A DNA stretch of 9,756 nt. Origin: Nanobdellota archaeon. GTDB lineage: Archaea > Nanobdellota > Nanobdellia > Pacearchaeales > GW2011-AR1. The notes beneath the pieces were generated by a model. That model did not search any database. It was not told the origin of the DNA and worked only from the letters and a program-made list of their open reading frames with translations. Shown piece by piece: positions 6,484 to 9,756 of the stretch. The stretch is from the NCBI GenBank assembly GCA_018830685.1, contig JAHJRR010000033.1:1-9756 (forward strand), read 5' to 3'. Each line of letters opens with the position of its first letter. Within the stretch, counting starts at the first letter, position 1. Made by a program: the position numbers and the translations under genes.

Positions 6484-6776
6484 TTTGAACGCTTCAATAT
6501 TTCATCTAACATAAAATATCGCTCCTGTATTTCTCTGTTTGAGGGCAAATTAAATTCCTTCTCTATTCGATAGTCTCCACTAAACGTGACTTCTCTTTCC
6601 CCAATCACGTTTACATTATCCGGGCTAATATCTATTTTTGAAATCGTTCTATTTCCAGTTCTCACTATAAATATCATACTGTCTCTGCTTACAAGACATT
6701 GATATCTTGCATCTCCATCAAATTCTCTAATCTTGATTTTTCCGTATCTCAAATTTGATAATTTCTCGTCAAGCAT
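6480..6776 (-). CDS. Unknown 98-residue protein between uL5 and uS14
   Basis: I do not recognise this protein. It starts with a short polar stretch, [20 protein letters not shown]. The middle is rich in predicted strands ([42 protein letters not shown], about 25-75). It ends in a charged helix ([18 protein letters not shown]). It has one Cys (27), no transmembrane segment and no signal peptide. It is not notably basic, unlike its neighbours. The gene is real by context: its ATG follows the uL5 stop by one base (TAAAATG), and its TGA overlaps the uS14 start (ATGA). No Shine-Dalgarno sequence is seen. uL5 and uS14 are normally adjacent, so this is an insertion. Co-translation suggests a ribosome-linked job, but no function can be assigned. 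Confidence 0.7.
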   Translation of the reverse strand: MLDEKLSNLRYGKIKIREFDGDARYQCLVSRDSMIFIVRTGNRTISKIDISPDNVNVIGEREVTFSGDYRIEKEFNLPSNREIQERYFMLDEILKRSK

Positions 6777-6777
6777 T

Positions 6778-7299
6778 TTAGTTAAACTTCGTTCCGAAGT
6801 TATCCTCCATGAATTTAATTATTTCTTCTTTCGAAATAATCTGTCTCTTCGAAAATTTTCCTTTCTTAATCTTCCTTAACTTAACTCTCCTTCCAGATCT
6901 TTTTAAAACCACTGTAACATCTAATCCGATAATTCCTATCTCTCTTTGATATTCTGTTCCGGGAATTTCAATATATTCTTTTATTCCAAATGAAAAATTA
7001 TTCTCACTCATCTGTTTCTTCTTCAGAATATTATCTCCTGCAGACAAGAGGTTTTTTAGAAGTGCTTCCGGATTTTTTCTTAGAGTCACAACTGCTCCAA
7101 CCTCGAGGTTAGGTCTAATATTCCACGAAGGAATTCTCTTTCTCGAAATAACCTTTGCCGGCTTTTTCCCTGTAAGCAATTTCAAAAGTGCAAATCCTTT
7201 CTCCAATCCTGCACCAGTTCCACCTACGCTAAGAACAACTTTCTCAATACGTATTGTTCTCATAATATTTGAATCCTTATTCTTTACAGGTTTTTCCAT
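6778..7299 (-). CDS. rpl5: Large-subunit ribosomal protein uL5 (L5)
   Basis: This 173-residue protein, in the chosen frame start, is a component of the central protuberance that binds 5S rRNA with uL18. Landmarks are NIMRTIRIEKVVLSVGG (11-27), LLTGKKPAKVISRKRIPSWNIRPN (41-64), VGAVVTLRK, FGIKEYIEIPGTEYQREIGIIGLDVTVVL (104-132) and a basic C-terminus. The frame is open to ATGs at 7317 and 7311, overlapping eS4. I prefer 7299, because it follows the eS4 stop by one base (TAAAATG), the junction used throughout this operon. The 3' end of the gene carries a 7-bp inverted repeat (6785-6801) just ahead of the next gene's ATG. Confidence 0.93.
   Translation of the reverse strand: MEKPVKNKDSNIMRTIRIEKVVLSVGGTGAGLEKGFALLKLLTGKKPAKVISRKRIPSWNIRPNLEVGAVVTLRKNPEALLKNLLSAGDNILKKKQMSENNFSFGIKEYIEIPGTEYQREIGIIGLDVTVVLKRSGRRVKLRKIKKGKFSKRQIISKEEIIKFMEDNFGTKFN
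6785..6801 (-). other. Inverted repeat at the uL5 / unknown-gene junction
   Basis: The mRNA strand reads AACTTCG-GAA-CGAAGTT, a perfect 7-bp stem with a 3-nt loop, ending 8 nt before the ATG at 6776. It lies in the last codons of uL5 (NFGTKFN), so it could be chance. There is no following T tract, so it is not a terminator. It could impede or pace initiation of the 98-residue guest gene, which lacks a Shine-Dalgarno sequence. Confidence 0.35.
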
Positions 7300-7300
7300 T

Positions 7301-7957
7301 TTACTTTCCATTTTCAACCGCCATCATTTGTTTAATTAAAACGTTAAAAATCTCTCCATTACTTTCAAGTTCTGCAGATTTATTCTCTTCGTGAATATTT
7401 TTGATAAGTCCTTTCTTACCAGAATATTTACCTGCAACAACAATTGCATTTGAACCGACAGAAAATGGAACACACGCCGTTATCTTGTTTTCCTTAAAGT
7501 CTATTACTGCAGAGTCTCCCATATTACATTTTATATCTGACAAGAAGTTTCTTCCGTCGCTGAGGTTCAACTGAATCTTTTTTCCCTTAAGGATTTTCTT
7601 ATCAACAATCTTCGCCACTTTTTTTGTAGAGTCTTCTTCATTTATCCCTTCAACATCAAATTTTCCTTTATCAGTTAGACTCATCCGGTAATACTTATTG
7701 GATGGAACAAGCGTTATGGTATCGAACAATACAATATTATTCTTTTCCTCAAAAACCGGAGAGGTGTTTAAGAGAATTTTCTTCTCCCGAAGCGCCGTCT
7801 TAACTTCCTTCCTATTCTGCGCTACTTTCAACATGTCCCTAAGCAAGACTAAAACCGGGACGCCGTCGTTTATGCTAAAGTTAGGTCTAACTACATACTT
7901 AGTCCCTTTTCTCGCAACAGTCCACGTCTTTGGCATTTTGTGTCTTTTTGTGTGCAT
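7301..7957 (-). CDS. rps4e: Small-subunit ribosomal protein eS4 (S4e)
   Basis: This 218-residue protein belongs to the archaeal/eukaryotic S4e family and is slightly shorter than the common 235-245 residues. Its order of domains fits: a basic N-terminus (HTKRHKMPKTW), an S4-type RNA-binding helix region around 34-75 (DGVPVLVLLRDMLKVAQNRKEV), a central beta domain with LFDTITLVP and YYRMSLTDKGK, and a C-terminal KOW motif near 173-190 (VVAGKYSGKKGLIKNI). It sits between uL24 and uL5, as expected in archaea. The ATG overlaps the uL24 stop by one base. A GGAGAG Shine-Dalgarno sequence lies about 10 nt upstream within the uL24 tail. Confidence 0.95.
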   Translation of the reverse strand: MHTKRHKMPKTWTVARKGTKYVVRPNFSINDGVPVLVLLRDMLKVAQNRKEVKTALREKKILLNTSPVFEEKNNIVLFDTITLVPSNKYYRMSLTDKGKFDVEGINEEDSTKKVAKIVDKKILKGKKIQLNLSDGRNFLSDIKCNMGDSAVIDFKENKITACVPFSVGSNAIVVAGKYSGKKGLIKNIHEENKSAELESNGEIFNVLIKQMMAVENGK

Positions 7958-8397
7958 TATTTTTTACTCTCCGTTTTTTCTTTTTGAACTTTTACCTCTT
8001 CCTTAACCGAGCTCTTTGTCTCAAATTTAAGCGATTTGTTTCTTTTTTTATCATCTCTGTTCAATTCGGTAATCTGAAGATTCGAAGGTCTCAAACTAAC
8101 ATTAACCTTTGAACCATCTTGTTTCTTAACCTGCATCCCTTCAACTTCAATCTTTCTTAATTTAGTTCTTATCTTTAGTATCTTCCCAGTCTTGCCCTTA
8201 AACTTTCCCCTCATAATTTTAACGACATCTCCATTCCGAAGGGTGATAGATCTTATTCCATGCTTCTTCCGCAAATCTTTCGCAAGATTCGCTTTAATAA
8301 ATTTCTTCTGAATATGCATAGGAGCATTGGCCAAATACTTCCTTTGCTTCCTCGGCTGTTTGCTCGAGTTCCACGCGATACTAAATTCTTTTTTCAT
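7957..8397 (-). CDS. rpl24: Large-subunit ribosomal protein uL24 (L24)
   Basis: This 146-residue protein initiates 50S assembly by binding 23S rRNA and ends up near the peptide exit tunnel. The archaeal/eukaryotic signature runs from SSKQPRKQRKYLANAPMH (11-28) to RKKHGIRSITLRNGDVVKI. A KOW motif follows (about 54-80, GDVVKIMRGKFKGKTGKI). Residues 113-146 are a Lys/Glu-rich tail beyond the usual length of about 120. The open frame extends upstream to 8523, but I place the start at 8397. That ATG sits one base after the uL14 stop (TAAAATG), a GGTGG Shine-Dalgarno-like stretch precedes it, and the family begins here. The TAA stop shares one base with the eS4 start (TAATG). Confidence 0.95.
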   Translation of the reverse strand: MKKEFSIAWNSSKQPRKQRKYLANAPMHIQKKFIKANLAKDLRKKHGIRSITLRNGDVVKIMRGKFKGKTGKILKIRTKLRKIEVEGMQVKKQDGSKVNVSLRPSNLQITELNRDDKKRNKSLKFETKSSVKEEVKVQKEKTESKK

Positions 8398-8398
8398 T

Positions 8399-8800
8399 TT
8401 AGTAAACCACCGAAGCGATTCTTGCCACAGACGGCCATCGCTCCATAACCTCCCTTGCCACGGGCCCTTTAATCTGGGTTCCCTTAGGATTACCCTTCTC
8501 ATCTTTGAGTATTGCAACTGCATTGTCCTCGAAAGCTACCCTCTCGCCATCCATTCTTCTATAAGGTTTCTTCTGCCTCACAATGATGCCATCAAAAACA
8601 TTCCCTTTCATATCTGGAACACCCTTTCTGATACTGACTTTTACCATGTCTGCCATCTTTGCACAGCTCTGCTTACCTTTTCGACCCTTTCCTCCCTTGA
8701 CAGACACAAGCCTTGCTATCTTTCCTCCACTATTGTCCGCAACCACGAGCGTCGCGCCAAGGTTCAATCCACGAGTAACTTTTGCTGATATTGCTTTCAT
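8399..8800 (-). CDS. rpl14: Large-subunit ribosomal protein uL14 (L14)
   Basis: This 133-residue protein is the usual length for archaeal L14. It is a beta-barrel at the subunit interface that contacts 23S rRNA and neighbours the GTPase-factor region. Family landmarks include LVVADNSGGKIARLVSVKG (18-36), MVKVSIRKGVPDMKG (52-66), IIVRQKKPYRR (72-82), VAFEDNAVAILKDEKGNPKGTQIKGPV (88-114) and the ARIASVVY end. The start at 8800 follows a micro-ORF by ATGA and has an AGGAG Shine-Dalgarno sequence within a hairpin. Its first bases, ATGAAAGCAATATCAG, resemble the micro-ORF's own start, ATGAAAGCAAATCAG, apart from one inserted base. The stop is followed by one base and then the uL24 ATG. Confidence 0.97.
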   Translation of the reverse strand: MKAISAKVTRGLNLGATLVVADNSGGKIARLVSVKGGKGRKGKQSCAKMADMVKVSIRKGVPDMKGNVFDGIIVRQKKPYRRMDGERVAFEDNAVAILKDEKGNPKGTQIKGPVAREVMERWPSVARIASVVY

Positions 8801-8850
8801 TCGACGTTTCTCCTAAGGAGAATGAGTGGAAATCTCTGATTTGCTTTCAT
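8797..8850 (-). CDS. 17-residue micro-ORF (leader cistron A) coupled to uL14
   Basis: This 18-codon ORF encodes MKANQRFPLILLRRNVE. Its ATG overlaps the stop of the receiver-like gene (ATGA), and its TGA overlaps the ATG of uL14 (ATGA), so it exactly fills the space between them. A second ORF of identical length and junctions lies before uL18 (3785-3838). The two match at 43 of 54 bases without gaps, and the first 14 bases are identical. In the shared MKANQRF part the only two base differences are silent (CAG/CAA, AGA/CGA), which hints at selection on the peptide. The AGG AGA codons for Arg13-Arg14 double as the uL14 Shine-Dalgarno sequence. It may be a translated leader that couples or regulates uL14, a tiny ribosome-linked peptide, or a non-coding leader whose frame is open by chance. 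No known family recognised. Confidence 0.6.
   Translation of the reverse strand: MKANQRFPLILLRRNVE
8808..8822 (-). promoter_or_regulatory. Hairpin enclosing the uL14 Shine-Dalgarno
   Basis: On the mRNA strand this reads TTCTCC-TTA-GGAGAA, a perfect 6-bp inverted repeat with a 3-nt loop. The 3' arm is the Shine-Dalgarno sequence of uL14, with GGAG ending 9 nt before the ATG at 8800. Folded, it would hide the ribosome site. A ribosome translating the micro-ORF would have to melt it, giving obligatory coupling. The pairing is seen in the sequence; the regulatory role is inference. Confidence 0.5.
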
Positions 8851-9242
8851 CGGTAAATTTTCTCCTCCAACCATTTATAAAAACTTTTGTCTTCTTTTTT
8901 AATTGCAGGCACTCCCCGGCTTCTTACATTTCTAACGGCATCTGAATTCTCAGATACTGCTAAAAAGTGGGCTTCTCCTTGATAGAATCTCCCTCTTACC
9001 AAAGAAAAAATTGTGTGACAGCTATTTGGATTAGGACTTCCCTCAAGACCTAAATTAGCATCCATTAAATATAAGTCATACTCTCTGCATCTCGCAATTT
9101 CCAACATTTGTACCATATTGGCTGCCTTAGTCACACCATATCCCGCATCTTCAACAAATTTCTCATAACGTCTCAAGTTTTCAGGATTATGAAATCCAAT
9201 CAGTGCTATTTTTATTAGTCCCTCATCTATTTTTCTTGTCAT
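8847..9242 (-). CDS. Degenerate response-regulator receiver (REC-like) protein, guest gene in the ribosomal operon
   Basis: This 131-residue protein is one receiver-like domain with no output domain. The residue pattern follows the CheY fold. Strand 1 is IKIALIGFHNPENLRRYEKF (about 10-29), where a true receiver reads VDDNPENLR. Helix 1 ends in EDAGYGVTKAANMVQMLEIA, and strand 3 is YDLYLMDANLG with Asp61 at the phosphoacceptor position. Strand 4 ends FLAVSEN with Ser97 at the usual Ser/Thr position, and strand 5 is VPAIKKED with Lys115/116 at the conserved Lys. The acidic pair that binds magnesium after strand 1 is replaced by Gly-Phe-His (16-18), so normal phosphorylation is doubtful; a pseudo-receiver used for protein contact is my inference. 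The start overlaps the uS17 stop as ATGA, and the stop overlaps the start of a micro-ORF as ATGA. uS17 and uL14 are normally adjacent, so this is an insertion. The fold call is by eye. Confidence 0.68.
   Translation of the reverse strand: MTRKIDEGLIKIALIGFHNPENLRRYEKFVEDAGYGVTKAANMVQMLEIARCREYDLYLMDANLGLEGSPNPNSCHTIFSLVRGRFYQGEAHFLAVSENSDAVRNVRSRGVPAIKKEDKSFYKWLEEKIYR
8862..8868 (-). promoter_or_regulatory. Strong Shine-Dalgarno of the micro-ORF before uL14
   Basis: GGAGGAG lies 11 nt before the ATG at 8850, inside the last codons of the receiver-like gene. It is a strong match to the archaeal anti-Shine-Dalgarno sequence and supports the micro-ORF start being used. Confidence 0.65.
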
Positions 9243-9622
9243 TTTTTCTTACTTCTTGTTTTCTCCTTTCTATTATCTTTAATTTTTCCAATAACTGTGA
9301 AGTGAATAATCTTGCTAAGGGGTCTACATTCTTGAACAAGCACAAGGTCTCCTATATTTATGCTATCTTCCATACAATCAGGTAATCTAGAGTGAATCTT
9401 TGTTTTATTTTTAGCATATCTTTCATACTTTCTAAAATAAATCATTCTTTCAAATTCAATTGCAATCCTCTTAGGAAACTTCGAAACTACTACTCCCTTG
9501 AAGATTCTACCTCGTGCCTTAAGATGTCCGTGAGTAACGCAATCTCTATCTTTGCATAAGGCTCCGACTATCTTTGAACCTTCTGCGATTTTTCCTTCTG
9601 GTTTTTTCTTGTTTTCTTCCAT
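9239..9622 (-). CDS. rps17: Small-subunit ribosomal protein uS17 (S17)
   Basis: This 127-residue protein binds 16S rRNA early in small-subunit assembly. The diagnostic core is visible: the strand with RIAIEFERMIYFRKYERY around residues 52-69, then KNKTKIHSRLPDC (71-83), GDLVLVQECRPLSK (91-104) and HFTVIGKI. These are the OB-fold strands and rRNA-contact loops of archaeal S17. Length is a little above the usual 105-115 residues because both ends carry Lys-rich low-complexity tails. Cysteines at 23 and 28 precede the OB fold. There is no Shine-Dalgarno sequence ahead of the ATG. The upstream 20 nt are CAAAAC-type A/C-rich leader, likely unstructured. The TGA stop overlaps the next start as ATGA. 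Confidence 0.95.
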   Translation of the reverse strand: MEENKKKPEGKIAEGSKIVGALCKDRDCVTHGHLKARGRIFKGVVVSKFPKRIAIEFERMIYFRKYERYAKNKTKIHSRLPDCMEDSINIGDLVLVQECRPLSKIIHFTVIGKIKDNRKEKTRSKKK

Positions 9623-9642
9623 TTTGTTTTTGTTTTGCGTGT

Positions 9643-9756
9643 TTACTCCCCAATCGAGTCTCTCTCGAAACCAAGACTCACGAGAAGGTCTCCGACCTTA
9701 CTCTTGGGGTCTCCCTGAAGTTCCTCCACGTTGTCCTTGTAAGTCCCGCCACAAGC
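9643..9756 (-). CDS. Translation initiation factor aIF1 (SUI1 family), C-terminal part only
   Basis: This is the last 37 codons plus TAA of a gene that runs off the right edge. The peptide begins ACGGTYKDNVEELQGD and ends FERDSIGE. The Cys-Gly-Gly-Thr core, the ELQGD strand and the closing helix with G-F are the typical C-terminus of SUI1/eIF1 proteins, which bind the small subunit near the P site and enforce correct start-codon choice. The family is usually about 100 residues, so roughly two thirds lies outside the window. Position fits: sui1 sits just upstream of rps17 in many archaeal ribosomal operons. The stop is followed by a 20-nt A/C-rich spacer (9623-9642) and then the uS17 start. 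Archaeal genomes often carry rnp1 at this junction, but there is no room for it here. Identity is secure; the start is not visible. Confidence 0.88.
   Translation of the reverse strand, partial: ACGGTYKDNVEELQGDPKSKVGDLLVSLGFERDSIGE

Noticed and set aside
7300..7317. Earlier ATGs for uL5 at 7317 and 7311
   Set aside because: They overlap the eS4 end. The ATG at 7299 fits the TAAAATG junction pattern. The choice is probable, not certain.
8398..8523. Upstream extension of uL24 to an ATG at 8523
   Set aside because: It would overlap uL14 by over 120 nt with non-homologous residues. The ATG at 8397, one base after the uL14 stop, matches the family start.
8847..9242. Functional phosphorylated response regulator
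   Set aside because: The magnesium-binding acidic pair after strand 1 is replaced by Gly-Phe-His, and no kinase or output domain is present nearby.
1..9756. Plus-strand open frames up to 168 codons
   Set aside because: They are antisense shadows of A-rich minus-strand ribosomal genes, with Phe/Leu/Ser-rich translations, no ribosome sites and no recognisable domains.
1..9756. CRISPR arrays, tRNA, rRNA, transposons or recoded stop codons
   Set aside because: No direct-repeat array, cloverleaf or transposase was seen, and every recognised gene ends at a normal stop in the standard code.

Overview
The window is a fully packed, single-strand piece of an archaeal ribosomal-protein operon (the spc region). 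It is read entirely on the minus strand, from the right edge to secY at the left. Archaeal origin follows from the set and order of genes: sui1 (C-terminus only), uS17, uL14, uL24, eS4, uL5, uS14, uS8, uL6, eL32, eL19, uL18, uS5, uL30, uL15, SecY. The eS4, eL32 and eL19 genes do not occur in bacteria, and this order is the archaeal one. Low G+C, lysine-rich proteins, tight packing and an insertion-bearing uS5 suggest a small-genome DPANN-type archaeon (Woesearchaeota, Pacearchaeota or Nanoarchaeota-like). The lineage is inference from memory of such sequences; no search was possible.

Layout from right (5') to left (3') on the minus strand: SUI1 C-terminus (9643-9756), uS17, a degenerate receiver-domain protein, a 17-codon micro-ORF, uL14, uL24, eS4, uL5, an unknown 98-residue protein, uS14, an unknown 72-residue Cys-rich protein, an unknown 167-residue helical protein, uS8, uL6, eL32, eL19, a second 17-codon micro-ORF related to the first, uL18, uS5, uL30, uL15, SecY, then 68 AT-rich bases with no gene. 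Only two junctions leave a gap (20 and 29 nt). The rest are TAAAATG or TAAATG contacts or short overlaps (TAATG, ATGA, 8 nt, 14 nt), so a long polycistron with translational coupling is the natural reading. No internal promoter or terminator was seen.

The most unusual feature is a pair of small ORFs (8797-8850 and 3785-3838), each exactly 18 codons including the stop. One precedes uL14 and the other precedes uL18. They encode MKANQRFPLILLRRNVE and MKANQRFSFIRHRRYAK, align without gaps at 43 of 54 bases, have their own strong Shine-Dalgarno sequence, and overlap both neighbours by ATGA. Their Arg-Arg codons (AGGAGA / AGGAGG) are also the Shine-Dalgarno sequence of the following ribosomal gene. 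They look like a duplicated leader cistron or coupling module. I know of no described counterpart.

The second unusual feature is four unrelated guest genes between ribosomal genes that are normally adjacent: the receiver-like protein and the 98-, 72- and 167-residue unknowns. They are joined to their neighbours by the same stop-start junctions as the ribosomal genes, so they are probably made with the ribosome. What they do cannot be told from sequence alone. The rnp1 (RNase P p29) gene that often lies between sui1 and rps17 in archaea is absent from that junction.
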